A stretch of 64,000 nucleotides of DNA. Origin: Bog-756 sp963812525. Its GTDB lineage: Bacteria > Actinomycetota > Acidimicrobiia > Acidimicrobiales > RAAP-2. The stretch is from positions 1 through 64,000 of the forward strand of contig CAWEVL010000007.1 of the NCBI GenBank assembly GCA_963812525.1, read 5' to 3'. The notes under the pieces are model-generated. The model was given only the letters and a program-made list of their open reading frames with translations, made no database searches and was not told the DNA's origin. Of this stretch, positions 1 through 9,296 are shown piece after piece. The position numbers were made by a program, and so were the translations under genes. Every line of letters starts with the position of its first letter. The stretch's first letter is position 1.

Positions 1-17
1 CCGTTTTAGGGACGGCG

Positions 18-35
18 GGCCCACCCGGGTGGGCC
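18..35. terminator. GC-rich palindrome after proS
   Basis: An 18-base perfect palindrome lies about 20 bases past the proS stop codon. It could form a 3' hairpin that ends the rpsB-to-proS transcript. There is no U-tract on the minus strand, so this would be the hairpin-only kind proposed for high-GC actinobacteria; function is inferred. Confidence 0.3.
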
Positions 36-55
36 GGTGACCGGGCCGGCGGCGA

Positions 56-1774
56 TCAGTGGGCCACCAGGTCCGAAACGGGGCTGTCCGCCGGGAGTTC
101 CCCCTCCTCCCCGGTGGCCCGGGACTTCCACTCCACCACGCCCCGGGCCAGGCCCTTGGCCCCCACCACCAGCCGGAGGGGTATCCCGAGGAGGTCGGCG
201 TCGGCGAACTTGACGCCGGGGGACACGTCCCGGTCGTCGTAGAGGACGTCCACCTCCCCCGCCACCAGCCGCTCGTACAGCCGGTCGGCGGCGTCGGCCA
301 CCTCGGCGGAACGCCCCGCCCCGAGCGCCGCCAGGTGGACCCGGAAGGGCGCGGCCTCGGCCGGCCAGGCCAGGCCCCGCTCGTCGTGGTGCTCCTCGGC
401 CACCACGGCCAGCAGCCGGCTCACCCCCATGCCGTAGCAGCCCATGGAGAAGATGTCCTCACGGCCGTCCTCGGTCACGAAGGACGAGCCCGGCATGACC
501 TCGGAGTACTTGTGCCCCAGCTGGAAGGTATGGGCCGCCTCCACCGAGCGCACCAGCTGGAGCGGCCCACCGCAGCGCGGGCAGTTGTCGCCCGGGACCA
601 CCTGGGCGAACGACCCCCACTCGTCGACCACCACGTCGCGATCGAGCACCACCGAGCCGAGGTGGACATCCTTCCGGTTGGCCCCGGTGATCCACGGTCC
701 CGGTCGGGCCACCCCCAGGTCGGCCACCACCCGGATGCCGTGGGCCTGCTGGCCGATCGGTCCGATGTACCCCTTGACCAGCGACGGGTGCTCGGCGAAG
801 TCGGCGTCCTCGAACAGGCGCCACCCGCTGGGCAGCCGGGCCTCGCGGTCGCCGGGCAGCAGCACCAGGGTGGGGCGGCCCTCGGCGTCGAGCACGGCCA
901 GGCTCTTCAGGAAGTCGGCAGGCCCCACAGACTCGTCGGCGAAGTACTCCACCACGTCGGCGATCCCCGGCCGGCCGGGCGTGTGGTGCTCGACGACCGG
1001 GCCGACCTCCGCGGTACTGCCGGAGGCCAAGCCGTCGCCGTCGGCGCCGGCCCGGCGGGTGGCCGCCTCCACGTTGGCGGCGTAGCCACAGGACGGGCAG
1101 GACACGAAGTGGTCCTCGCCCACCGGTGAGGCCACCATGAACTCGTGGTTCACGTCACCCCCGATGGCCCCGGCCTGAGCCTCCACCGGGGTCACGGCCA
1201 GGCCCAGCCGCCCGAAGATGCGGAGGTAGGCGTCGAAGACCGTGCGGTACGACGCCTGCATGGCCTCCTTGTCCACGTCGAACGAGTAGGCGTCGGCCAT
1301 GATCAGCTCACGGGTCCGGAGCAGCCCGAACCGGGGTCGGGCCTCGTCCCGGAACTTGACCTGGATCTGATAGACGGTGAGCGGCAGCTGGCGGTAGGAA
1401 TCGACCTCGGCCCCGACCGTCACCGTCACCACCTCCTCGTGCGTCGGCCCGAGCACGAAGGTGCCGCCCCGGGCGTCCACCGTCATGGCCGGGAGGGCGT
1501 CGCTCCCGAACAGGGCGGCCCGACCGGACTGCTCCCACAGTTCGATGGGGTGCAGGGCGGGGAGGAGGACCTCCTGGCAGCCGGCGGCGTCGAGCTCCTC
1601 GCGGATGACCCGCTCCACCCGGGCCAGCACCCGTAACCCGAGCGGGAGGAAGGTGTACACACCCGAGGCCAGGCGGCGGATGTAGCCGGCCCGGACCAGG
1701 AGCTGGTGGCTGGCCACCTCGGCGTCGGCCGGGGCCTCTCGCAGGGTGCGGACCAGGAGCCGGGACATGCGCAT
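56..1774 (-). CDS. proS: Prolyl-tRNA synthetase
   Basis: Charges tRNA-Pro with proline in the cytoplasm. The 572-residue protein matches the long bacterial form. The class II catalytic core is at the N-terminus: PLGLRVLARVERVIREEL near residues 44-61 and the motif-2 region FRDEARPRFGLLRTREL near 140-156. The stretch from about 225 to 385 fits the YbaK-like editing insertion that removes mischarged alanine, and the C-terminal 100 residues fit the anticodon-binding domain (VLYDDRDVSPGVKFADADLLG). It is the last gene of the minus-strand translation and isoprenoid cluster. A TAGGAT box 8 bases before the first ATG supports that start and suggests the gene can also be transcribed by itself as a leaderless mRNA. 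Confidence 0.96.
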   Translation of the reverse strand: MRMSRLLVRTLREAPADAEVASHQLLVRAGYIRRLASGVYTFLPLGLRVLARVERVIREELDAAGCQEVLLPALHPIELWEQSGRAALFGSDALPAMTVDARGGTFVLGPTHEEVVTVTVGAEVDSYRQLPLTVYQIQVKFRDEARPRFGLLRTRELIMADAYSFDVDKEAMQASYRTVFDAYLRIFGRLGLAVTPVEAQAGAIGGDVNHEFMVASPVGEDHFVSCPSCGYAANVEAATRRAGADGDGLASGSTAEVGPVVEHHTPGRPGIADVVEYFADESVGPADFLKSLAVLDAEGRPTLVLLPGDREARLPSGWRLFEDADFAEHPSLVKGYIGPIGQQAHGIRVVADLGVARPGPWITGANRKDVHLGSVVLDRDVVVDEWGSFAQVVPGDNCPRCGGPLQLVRSVEAAHTFQLGHKYSEVMPGSSFVTEDGREDIFSMGCYGMGVSRLLAVVAEEHHDERGLAWPAEAAPFRVHLAALGAGRSAEVADAADRLYERLVAGEVDVLYDDRDVSPGVKFADADLLGIPLRLVVGAKGLARGVVEWKSRATGEEGELPADSPVSDLVAH

Positions 1775-1782
1775 GGTCGGCG

Positions 1783-1788
1783 ATCCTA
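1783..1788 (-). promoter_or_regulatory. Leaderless -10 box for proS
   Basis: TAGGAT on the minus strand, 8 bases before the proS ATG. The same hexamer stands before obg. No ribosome binding site lies in between, so transcription would start at or next to the start codon. No convincing -35 element is seen. Confidence 0.45.
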
Positions 1789-1822
1789 CCGGTCGCCGGA
1801 CCGCCGGCCGGGAGCCCGCCGG

Positions 1823-3067
1823 TCAGGACGCGTCGGGCTCGGCGCCGTACTTCTTGCGGATGAGCTCCACTTTGGTCTCCGAGGCGTTGGCGTCCTCGCC
1901 CTTGGCGTCGAGCAGGGCCTGCCGGTCGGCCTCGGCCTCGGCCTCGGCTCCGGCGTCGGCCGCCGCCAACCGGGCCTCCACCCCCTCGGACACCAGCTGC
2001 TCGGCTTCGGCCACCAGGGCCTCGACCATCTCGTCCTCGGGCACCACCCGCACGATCTTGCCCTTGATGAACAGATGGCCGCGCCGGCGTCCGGCGGCGA
2101 TGCCCAGGTCGGCCTCACGGGCCTCGCCGGGACCGTTGACCACACAGCCCATCACCGCCACCTGGATGGGCAGGTTCCGGTCCTCCAGGGCCGTCTGGGC
2201 GGCCCGGGCCACGGCGATGACGTCGATCTCGGCGCGCCCGCAGCTGGGGCAGGCGATCAGGTCCAGGCCCTTGCGCTCCCGCAGGCCCAGGGCCTCGAGC
2301 AGCTGCCGGCCGGCCCGGGCCTCTTCCACCGGGTCGGCGGTGAGCGAGTAGCGGATGGTGTCCCCGATGCCCTCGGCCAGCAGGGTGGCGATCCCGGCCG
2401 TGCCCTTCAACAGGCCGGCGGGCGGGGGGCCGGCCTCGGTCACGCCCAGGTGGAGGGGATGGTCGAAGGTCGCCGAGGCCAGCCGGTACGACTCGATCAT
2501 CAACGGCACCGAGGAGGCCTTCACCGAGATCTTCACGTCGTCGAACCCCACCTCGGCGAAGTAGTCCAGCTCCATGCGGGCCGATTCCACCAGCGCCTCG
2601 GGGGTAGCACCGCCGAACCGCTTGTACAGCTCGGGGTGGAGGGACCCGGCGTTGACCCCGATGCGGATGGGCACACCGCGGTCCTTGGCCTCGGAGGCCA
2701 CCTGCTTGATCTCGTGGGCCTTGCGCAGGTTGCCCGGGTTGAGCCGGAGGCCCTGCACCCCCGCCTCCAGGGCGGCCAGGGCCATCTCGTGGTGGAAGTG
2801 GATGTCGGCGATGATCGGCACCGGGGAACGGGGCACGATCCGGGCCAGGCCCTCGGCGGCCGCCTCCTCGTTGCAGGTGCACCGGACCAGGTCGGCGCCG
2901 GCGGCGGCCAGCGCGTAGATCTGGGTCAGGGTGGCCTCGGCGTCGGCCGTCTTGGTGGTGGTCATGGACTGGACGGTGACCGGGGCCCCGCCTCCGACGG
3001 CCACGCCGCCCACGGTGATCCGACGGGTGGGCCTGCGTTCCGTGGTCGTCCAGGCCGTGCGTGCCAT
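1823..3067 (-). CDS. ispG: 4-hydroxy-3-methylbut-2-enyl diphosphate synthase (IspG/GcpE)
   Basis: Iron-sulfur enzyme of the MEP isoprenoid pathway that reductively opens the cyclic diphosphate MEcPP to HMBPP. The N-terminal TIM-barrel carries VTVQSMTTTKTAD and IIADIHFHHEMAL. The C-terminal part carries the cluster ligands CPSCGRAEID and GCVVNGPGEA, where the Glu of GPGE is the expected fourth ligand. About 414 residues, near the usual 360-400, with an Ala/Glu-rich tail. It follows rseP and dxr, another MEP gene; that neighbourhood is classical in actinobacteria. An upstream ATG at 3076 overlaps the -10-like box TAGCAT, so the ATG at 3067, 7 bases after that box, is preferred. Confidence 0.96.
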   Translation of the reverse strand: MARTAWTTTERRPTRRITVGGVAVGGGAPVTVQSMTTTKTADAEATLTQIYALAAAGADLVRCTCNEEAAAEGLARIVPRSPVPIIADIHFHHEMALAALEAGVQGLRLNPGNLRKAHEIKQVASEAKDRGVPIRIGVNAGSLHPELYKRFGGATPEALVESARMELDYFAEVGFDDVKISVKASSVPLMIESYRLASATFDHPLHLGVTEAGPPPAGLLKGTAGIATLLAEGIGDTIRYSLTADPVEEARAGRQLLEALGLRERKGLDLIACPSCGRAEIDVIAVARAAQTALEDRNLPIQVAVMGCVVNGPGEAREADLGIAAGRRRGHLFIKGKIVRVVPEDEMVEALVAEAEQLVSEGVEARLAAADAGAEAEAEADRQALLDAKGEDANASETKVELIRKKYGAEPDAS

Positions 3068-3074
3068 GCCCCCC

Positions 3075-3080
3075 ATGCTA
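3075..3080 (-). promoter_or_regulatory. Leaderless -10 box for ispG
   Basis: TAGCAT on the minus strand, 7 bases before the ATG at 3067. It overlaps the alternative ATG at 3076, which argues against the longer reading. Confidence 0.4.
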
Positions 3081-3140
3081 CCGGTGACCGGTCCCTCCCC
3101 CCGGGGCGGCCATTCCCTCCACCGCCCACGAGGGATGGGC

Positions 3141-4478
3141 CTACCCGAAGGGGTTGGCCATGGGGTGGAGGATGTCGGTCAGGAAGGCCGGCACGATGAG
3201 CACGGCCAGGAACAGCATGAACACCCAGGTGAAGGGCATCAACTTGGCCACATCGGCGTGGTACATCACCTTGCGCCGGCCGGTTCGGATCTTCTCGTAC
3301 ACGGCGATGGCCACGTGCCCGCCGTCCAGCGGCAGCATGGGGAACAGGTTGAACACCCCGAAGAAGATGTTGATGACGATCAGGATGTAGAGGTAGTCGC
3401 CGACGCCGGCGTGGAGCGCGTCGGTGGCGAGCCCGCCGATGCCCACGATGGACGAGGGCCGGGTGCCGTTGGCGGCCGCCTGACTGGCCGCCTTGGCGCT
3501 GGTCACCTGGTCGAATCGCTGACCCACGGCGGCCGGTGAGAAGAGATGCCCGATGCCGGCGACCGACGTCCAGGTCACGCTCCCGAGCTGCGAGCCCGTG
3601 GAGGTCACGGCGCCGAGGGGCGAGCGGGTCTGCACCGGCCAACCCAGGCTGACCCCGATGATCCCGAACGGGGCGGTGCCCGGCGGGGACACCGAGTCCT
3701 TCTCGTGCTCGGTGCGGCCGTTGGCCGGGGTGACGGTCAGCGTCCGGACGGTGCCGCCGCGATCCACCACCACGGTCACCGGCTGGTCGGGATGGTCCCG
3801 GATGGCCGAGGTGAGCTCGGTCACGTTCCCACCGACGGGCTTGCCGTCGACCGACACCACGACGTCACCGGGCCGAACGCCGGCCACGGCCGCCGGGCTG
3901 GTCCGGCCGCCCACCGGATTGAGTCCCTGGATCTGCACCCGGTTCGAGTCGGGCACCCCGACGAAGGCCAGCAGCACCCACAGCAGGACGAAGGCCAACA
4001 GGAAGTGCACGGCCGAGCCGGCCACGGCCACCAGCAGCCTCGAGTGGAACGGCCTGTCGCGATAGAGGCGGCCCTCGTCGGCCGGATCCACCTCCTCGAG
4101 GTTGGTCATGCCCGGGATCTTCACGTAGCCGCCCAGGGGCAGCGCCTTGATCCCGTACTCGGTCTCGCCGCGTCGGAACGACCACAGCCGGGGGCCGAAG
4201 CCCACGAAGTACTCGGTGACCTTCATCCCGCCACGCTTGGCCGTCAGGAAGTGCCCGAGCTCGTGGAGCATCACGATGACGATGATGGAGACCACCACGA
4301 TCAGCAGGTCCACGTGACCGGTGACCACGGCCAGGGCCACGATGACGGCGACGGCGGCCACCAGCTCGCCGGCCAGCCGTCGGGGCGACTTCGCCGGCGG
4401 GGACACCGGACGCGGCCCCGACCCCGCCGGGTCGCCGCCACCCTCACGGGGGACGCGACGGAGCTCGGTCGTACTCAC
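3141..4478 (-). CDS. rseP: Site-2 membrane metalloprotease, RseP family
   Basis: M50 intramembrane zinc protease that cuts membrane-bound anti-sigma factors or signal-peptide remnants. The 445-residue protein has a short basic Pro-rich N-terminus, a first membrane helix pair, and the zinc motif HELGH near residues 72-76. A PDZ domain lies around 170-240 (VAGVRPGDVVVSVDGKPVGG), and the third active-site motif FNLFPMLPLDGGH is near the C-terminal membrane helices. It begins with GTG at 4478, overlapping the dxr stop as GTGA, so the two are translationally coupled. The dxr and rseP frames appear joined only because dxr carries a frameshift. Confidence 0.93.
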   Translation of the reverse strand: MSTTELRRVPREGGGDPAGSGPRPVSPPAKSPRRLAGELVAAVAVIVALAVVTGHVDLLIVVVSIIVIVMLHELGHFLTAKRGGMKVTEYFVGFGPRLWSFRRGETEYGIKALPLGGYVKIPGMTNLEEVDPADEGRLYRDRPFHSRLLVAVAGSAVHFLLAFVLLWVLLAFVGVPDSNRVQIQGLNPVGGRTSPAAVAGVRPGDVVVSVDGKPVGGNVTELTSAIRDHPDQPVTVVVDRGGTVRTLTVTPANGRTEHEKDSVSPPGTAPFGIIGVSLGWPVQTRSPLGAVTSTGSQLGSVTWTSVAGIGHLFSPAAVGQRFDQVTSAKAASQAAANGTRPSSIVGIGGLATDALHAGVGDYLYILIVINIFFGVFNLFPMLPLDGGHVAIAVYEKIRTGRRKVMYHADVAKLMPFTWVFMLFLAVLIVPAFLTDILHPMANPFG

Positions 4479-5735
4479 GCCGCCTCCCGTCCGCCGACGA
4501 CCCGCTCGGCCACCCGCCGGGCGGCGGCGTCGGCCTCGAGGACGTCCGCCACGGAGCGTTCGGCGCCGGTCCCGCCCCATCGAGGGCGCTTCGTACTGGT
4601 CGAGCGTGCCCTCGACCACCGGGGCGATGGACGACCACCCGATCCGTTCGTCCAGGAAGGCGGCCACCGCCACCTCGTTGGCGGCATTCAGCCAGGCCGG
4701 GGCCAGGTCCCCCACCCGGCCGGCCCGGTAGGCCAGGTCGAGACAGGGGAAGACGCCACGGTCGGGCTCCTCGAACTCGAGGGCCGAGAGCTTGGTCCAG
4801 TCGATGGCGCCGTAGGCCACCGGCAGCCGTTCGGGGTAGGTCAGGGCGTAGCCGATCGGAAGGCGCATGTCGGGCATGGACAGCTGGCCCACGGCCGCCC
4901 CGTCCACGAACTCGACCATGGAGTGGACGATCGACTGGGGGTGGACGACCACGTCGATGGCGTCATAGGGGACACCGAACAGCTCGTGCGCCTCGATGAC
5001 CTCGAGACCCTTGTTCATCAGCGTGGAGGAGTCCACGGTGATCTTCGGACCCATGGACCACGTCGGATGGGCCAGGGCGTCGGCCACCGTGACCCCGGCC
5101 AGCTCCTCGCTGGTCCTCCCCCGGAACGGCCCGCCCGAGGCGGTGATCAGCAGCCGGGCCACGGCCCCGGGGTCGCCGGCCCGAAGGCACTGGTGGACGG
5201 CACAGTGTTCGGAGTCCACCGGGATCAGCTCGGCTCCCGGGGTGCGGCGCGACCGCTGGACCAACGGGGCCCCGGCGATGATCGACTCCTTGTTGGCCAG
5301 GGCCAGGCGTCGTCCGGCGTCCAGGGCGGCCAGGGTCACCGAGAGCCCGGCGAAGCCCACCACCCCGTTGACCGCCACTTGGGCCAGCGTGGCGATGTGG
5401 GCCAGGCCCTCGGTGCCCACCACCACCTCCACACCCGGCCCCAGCCGCTCGGCCAGGTCGGGGGCGAGGGCGGGGTCGCCGATGGCCACCACCGTCGGAT
5501 GCAACCGTCGGCTCTGGGCCACCAGCTGGTCGACCGACCGGTGGGCCCCCAGGGCCACCACGTCGAACCGCTCCGGGCACGCCTCCATGACCTCGACGGC
5601 CTGGGTGCCGATGGACCCGGTCGACCCGATCAGGCTCACCGTGACCGGCCGCGGGCCGGGGATCCCAGCCGCCCCGCCCGACCGGTGCGGACCGTCGGAG
5701 CCGACCGCCTCGATGCCCCTCGTGGCCCGTGTCAT
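4475..5735 (-). CDS. dxr: 1-deoxy-D-xylulose 5-phosphate reductoisomerase, frameshifted
   Basis: Second enzyme of the MEP pathway: isomerises and reduces DXP to MEP with NADPH. The N-terminal NADPH site is VSLIGSTGSIGTQAVEV. Substrate and metal residues lie in LANKESIIAG, IPVDSEHCA and ITASGGPFRG, and the C-terminal helical domain follows in FEEPDRGVFPCLDLAYRAG. The 1261-base span is not a multiple of three. After EAPSMG the frame must lose one base, in the run of four G (plus-strand C) at 4575-4578, to reach the proper C-terminus SVADVLEADAAARRV, which ends at the GTGA overlap with rseP. Read without correction it runs on into rseP. A sequencing error is likely because the pathway has no visible bypass. 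Confidence 0.93.
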
Positions 5736-5755
5736 CCCTCTAGCCTGCCCGAAAT

Positions 5756-7888
5756 TCAGCCAATGTTCAGGGCGCGGACCAGGTAGTAGGTGGCCGGGAG
5801 CACGAACAACAGGGCATCCACCCGGTCGAGCACCCCCCCGTGGCCGGGCAGGAGGCGGCCCATGTCCTTCAGCCCGAGGTCCCGCTTGAGCAGGGATTCG
5901 CACAGGTCCCCGATGGGGGCCACCACGGCCACCACCACGCCCAGGAGGGCGGCGTTGGAGGGGCTCCAGGGATGGATGGCCCCGACCACCACCGTCGAGA
6001 AGAGAATGGAGAAGACGGCGCCGCCGAACAGTCCCTCCCAGGTCTTGTTGGGGCTGATCCTGGGGGCCAGGGGTCGGCTGCCGAGCCAGCCCCCGATGAC
6101 GAGGGCCCCGATGTCGTTGGCCACGGTGGCGATGATGGCCCCGAGCAGGAAGGCGATGCCGTGCCGGTCGGGGAAGGTGGAGGGCGAGAGCAGGAGGCCG
6201 GCGTAGGCCCCGAGCAGCGAGACCCAGCCCACGGTCAGCAGGGTGGCGGCCGTCCCGGCCACCGGTGACCCCCGCTCGATGCCCAACAGGTACCAGATCA
6301 ACGTGAAGACGGTGATCAGCACCAGCACCAGCGGGAGGGCGGCCACCCCCTTGGCGTAGGCACCGACCATCAGGGAGATGGTGCCGACCAGCCCCAGCAG
6401 GCTGGCCGGATGGTAGCCGGCCCCCCGGAGGACCCCGAAGCACTCGCCGGCGGCGAAGGTCACCACGATCAGGCTCAGTACCAGCGAGGGCACGGTGCCC
6501 AGCTTGAAGGCCAGCAGCGCCACCACGGCGACGGCGATGCCGGTGCCCACCCGAACACCGATGGAGCTGCCCCCGGCCCGGTCGGGGTCGACGGACGGGG
6601 GTCGTGGCCGGCGGCGGGCGGGCGGGCCGCCCCCGGTCGGCGCGCCACCTTCCTCCGCCTCCGCGTCCGGTGCCGGGCGGGACGCGGCCGGTCGTCGAAG
6701 GGAACGGCGGCGGAGACCGGCGCCGGCGACCACGGCCGCCTCGGCCTCCCCCGGCCCGGCCTCCGGGGCCTGGTCGGCGGCGGCGTCGCCGGCCCGCTCG
6801 GCGGTGCGGTCGGCCGCGGCCAGCCCGGCCACCCCCACCCGTTTCCGGCCGGCGCCCGGCACGTCGGTCACCGATGCACCGGGGGGCTCGGCGGCCAGGG
6901 GAGCCTCGACTGACGGATCCACATCGTCGGGCCGCTTGGCCCGCATCCGGGCCGGCAGCAGTCCGGCCCGCCGCGTCCGGCCCAGGCGGGCGGAGCCGGT
7001 GGGCAACGGTTTCTCGTCGTGTGGGTCGTCGGCGCCGGGGTCGCCCGGTGAGGCCGGGCCGGGCCGCTCCGACTCGCTCCTACTGCCGGCCATGGCGGCG
7101 GCGGCCACCGCCGGGACCACCGAGGTCGGCTCGGGGGCCTCCTCGGGCTCGGGAGTCCGTGGTGACGGGTCCCCGGAGGGTCCGGTGGTGCGTGCCGATG
7201 CCGGGGCCACCACCTCGGTGGGCTCGGTGATCGGGTCGTCGGCTGAGGGCGGGGTGGCCGGCTGGGCGGCGACCTTCCTGACCGCACCGGTCGGGGGGGG
7301 CGACGACGAGTCGAGGTCGAACTCCCAGGGCCGGCGGTCGGCCTCCGAGTCATCGGTTTCGTCCAGCGACCCCAGGGCCACTTCGTCATTGGCGTACATG
7401 GCCGGCTCGAACTCCTCGTCGTGAGCCACCCAGTCGGCGTCCTCCTCCCGCCAGGTCGGGGCCACGATCCCTGGGCCCGGCGAGTCCTCCCCGCTGTCGC
7501 GGGAGAGCACCGCCGGCACCTGGCCGGTCGGGGGCTCGGTCCAGTGGGGCAACTCGGTCGGGGCGGCCGTGCCGCTCGGCACCGCCGTCTCGCCGGGTCG
7601 CACCGGATCGACCCCGGAGGCTCCCGCCCCACCGGGCTCGTCGGTCAGGTGGACCGACGGCTGGTCGAAGAGGGTGTCCTCCCGGTCGAGCACGGCCTGG
7701 GCCTCGTCGACCTCGTCGTCCCCCACCACCTCGTCCCGGACCACCGGGAGCTCCCCGGTGATCTCCCCCGCTGGCTCGGCGCCCACGATCCGGACCCGTT
7801 CGGTGGCCGGGCCGGTGACGGCGTCGCCCCCTGCCACAGGCAGGTCGGTCCGGTCCACGTCATCCTCTCCCTCTGGGACGTCGTCCAC
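5756..7888 (-). CDS. cdsA: Phosphatidate cytidylyltransferase with long disordered N-terminus
   Basis: Makes CDP-diacylglycerol from phosphatidate and CTP at the membrane, the branch point of phospholipid synthesis. The enzyme occupies roughly residues 444-710, with about eight hydrophobic helices and the family signature LLKRDLGLKDMGRLLPGHGG followed by LDRVDALLF. The 440 residues before it are unusual: acidic, Pro/Ala/Gly-rich, no predicted fold, turning basic (RRRSLRRPAA, PPARRRPRPP) just before the first helix. That part could be an intracellular tether; its role is unknown. It lies between frr and dxr in the conserved gene order. The start at 7888 is the first ATG in frame; a shorter start inside the disordered part cannot be excluded. 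Confidence 0.92.
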   Translation of the reverse strand: MDDVPEGEDDVDRTDLPVAGGDAVTGPATERVRIVGAEPAGEITGELPVVRDEVVGDDEVDEAQAVLDREDTLFDQPSVHLTDEPGGAGASGVDPVRPGETAVPSGTAAPTELPHWTEPPTGQVPAVLSRDSGEDSPGPGIVAPTWREEDADWVAHDEEFEPAMYANDEVALGSLDETDDSEADRRPWEFDLDSSSPPPTGAVRKVAAQPATPPSADDPITEPTEVVAPASARTTGPSGDPSPRTPEPEEAPEPTSVVPAVAAAAMAGSRSESERPGPASPGDPGADDPHDEKPLPTGSARLGRTRRAGLLPARMRAKRPDDVDPSVEAPLAAEPPGASVTDVPGAGRKRVGVAGLAAADRTAERAGDAAADQAPEAGPGEAEAAVVAGAGLRRRSLRRPAASRPAPDAEAEEGGAPTGGGPPARRRPRPPSVDPDRAGGSSIGVRVGTGIAVAVVALLAFKLGTVPSLVLSLIVVTFAAGECFGVLRGAGYHPASLLGLVGTISLMVGAYAKGVAALPLVLVLITVFTLIWYLLGIERGSPVAGTAATLLTVGWVSLLGAYAGLLLSPSTFPDRHGIAFLLGAIIATVANDIGALVIGGWLGSRPLAPRISPNKTWEGLFGGAVFSILFSTVVVGAIHPWSPSNAALLGVVVAVVAPIGDLCESLLKRDLGLKDMGRLLPGHGGVLDRVDALLFVLPATYYLVRALNIG

Positions 7889-7938
7889 GTCAGTTGTTTC
7901 CTTCCATCGACCGGGGTCGGACCAGGTCCGGCCCGGTG

Positions 7939-8508
7939 TCAGATCTCGAGGAGCTCCTGCTCCTTGTGGGCGAGGAGCCGATCGATGGCGGCCACGTGGT
8001 CGTGGGTGATCTTGTCGAGGTCCTTCTCCACCCGATCCAGCTCGTCGGTGGAGAGGTCGCCGTCCTTCTGCATGGCGTCGAGATCGTGGCGGGCCGACCG
8101 GCGGAGATTGCGCACCGTGACCCGGCCTTCCTCGGCCTTCTGCTTGACCACCTTGACCAACTCCTTGCGGCGCTGCTCGGTGGGGATGGGGAACGACAGC
8201 CGGATCACCGTTCCGTCGTTGGACGGCGTGATGCCCAGGTCAGAGGTCTGCAGGGCCTTCTCGATGGCAGGAAGGGAGCCCTTGTCGTAGGGCGACACGA
8301 CGAGGAGGCGGGCCTCGGGCACGCTGAACCCGGCCAGCTGCCGCAGCTCGGTCTCGGCGCCGTAGTAGTCGATCTTGAGGTGCTCGACCAGGGACGGCGT
8401 GGCCCGCCCGGTCCGGACCGACCCGAACTCGGCCTGGGCGTGGTCGACGGCCTTGGCCATGTGCTCCCTGGCGTCGCCCACCACCATCGCGATCAGGTCG
8501 TCGTCCAT
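7939..8508 (-). CDS. frr: Ribosome recycling factor
   Basis: Splits post-termination ribosomes together with EF-G. The 189 residues match the usual 185 and show the family features: GSVRTGRATPSLVEHL near residue 35, YDKGSLPAIEKAL near 80, and the RRKELVKVVKQKAEEGRVTV long-helix region near 125. The frame is open upstream to 8544, but the ATG at 8508 (MDDDLIAMV) fits the family N-terminus. It sits in the invariant order tsf-pyrH-frr-cdsA. Confidence 0.96.
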   Translation of the reverse strand: MDDDLIAMVVGDAREHMAKAVDHAQAEFGSVRTGRATPSLVEHLKIDYYGAETELRQLAGFSVPEARLLVVSPYDKGSLPAIEKALQTSDLGITPSNDGTVIRLSFPIPTEQRRKELVKVVKQKAEEGRVTVRNLRRSARHDLDAMQKDGDLSTDELDRVEKDLDKITHDHVAAIDRLLAHKEQELLEI

Positions 8509-8569
8509 TAGCGAACCAGCGTAGCCAGCAGGGTGGTACTCCACCCGGATGAGGTCGTCACCTGGCCCT

Positions 8570-9289
8570 TCATCGGACCAGGGTACCGATGGACTCGCCG
8601 CCGAGGGCCCGCTTGATGTTGCCCGGCTCCATCAGGTCGAACACGCGGATGGGGAGGCCGTTGTCCATGCAGAAGGTGATGGCGGTGAGGTCCATCACCC
8701 GCAGGTCCTTGGCCACCACCTCCATGAACGAGACCTCGTCGTACCGGGTGGCCTCGGGATCGACCCGGGGGTCGGCGCTGTAGACGCCGTCCACCCCGCC
8801 GTGGGTCCCCTTGCACAGCAGGTCGGCCTCGATCTCCGCGGCCCGCAGGGCGGCCGAGGTGTCGGTGGTGAAGTAGGGGTTCCCCATGCCGGCGGCGAAC
8901 ACCACCACCCGGCCCTTCTCGATGTGGCGGATGGCCCGACGGCGGATGTAGGGCTCGGCCACCTCCGCCATCTGGATGGCCGAGAGGACCCGGGTCGCCT
9001 GGCCGTGGTGCTCGAGGGCGTCCTGCAGGGCCAGTGCGTTGATCACCGTCCCGAGCATGCCCATGGCGTCCGAGGTGGCCCGGTCCATGCCGGCGCCCGC
9101 CCCGGTGGTCCCCCGCCAGATGTTGCCTCCGCCGACCATCACGGCCAACTCGAGGTCGAAGACCTCGCGGGTGTGGGCGATCTCCACGGCCAGCTGCTCG
9201 ACCACGGTGGCGTCGATGGTCTCGTCGGACGCCGAGGAGGCCAGGGCCTCCCCGGACATCTTCAGGACGATGCGCCGTCGATCACCCAC
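8570..9289 (-). CDS. pyrH: UMP kinase
   Basis: Phosphorylates UMP to UDP, the first committed step to UTP and CTP; bacterial UMP kinases are hexamers of the amino-acid-kinase fold. The 239-residue protein shows the Lys/Gly phosphate loop RIVLKMSGEAL at the N-terminus, VMVGGGNIWRG near 55, VVVFAAGMGNPYFTTDT near 135 and the C-terminal nucleotide-contact region. The gene lies 7 bases after tsf and 61 bases before frr, so it is surely part of the rpsB-tsf operon. Confidence 0.97.
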   Translation of the reverse strand: MGDRRRIVLKMSGEALASSASDETIDATVVEQLAVEIAHTREVFDLELAVMVGGGNIWRGTTGAGAGMDRATSDAMGMLGTVINALALQDALEHHGQATRVLSAIQMAEVAEPYIRRRAIRHIEKGRVVVFAAGMGNPYFTTDTSAALRAAEIEADLLCKGTHGGVDGVYSADPRVDPEATRYDEVSFMEVVAKDLRVMDLTAITFCMDNGLPIRVFDLMEPGNIKRALGGESIGTLVR

Positions 9290-9296
9290 CGCTGCC

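Noticed and set aside
3141..6443. A single 1100-residue frame joining cdsA antisense-frame sequence, Dxr and RseP
   Set aside because: It exists only because of the surplus base in dxr; the true Dxr C-terminus and the GTGA start of rseP are visible in the proper frames.
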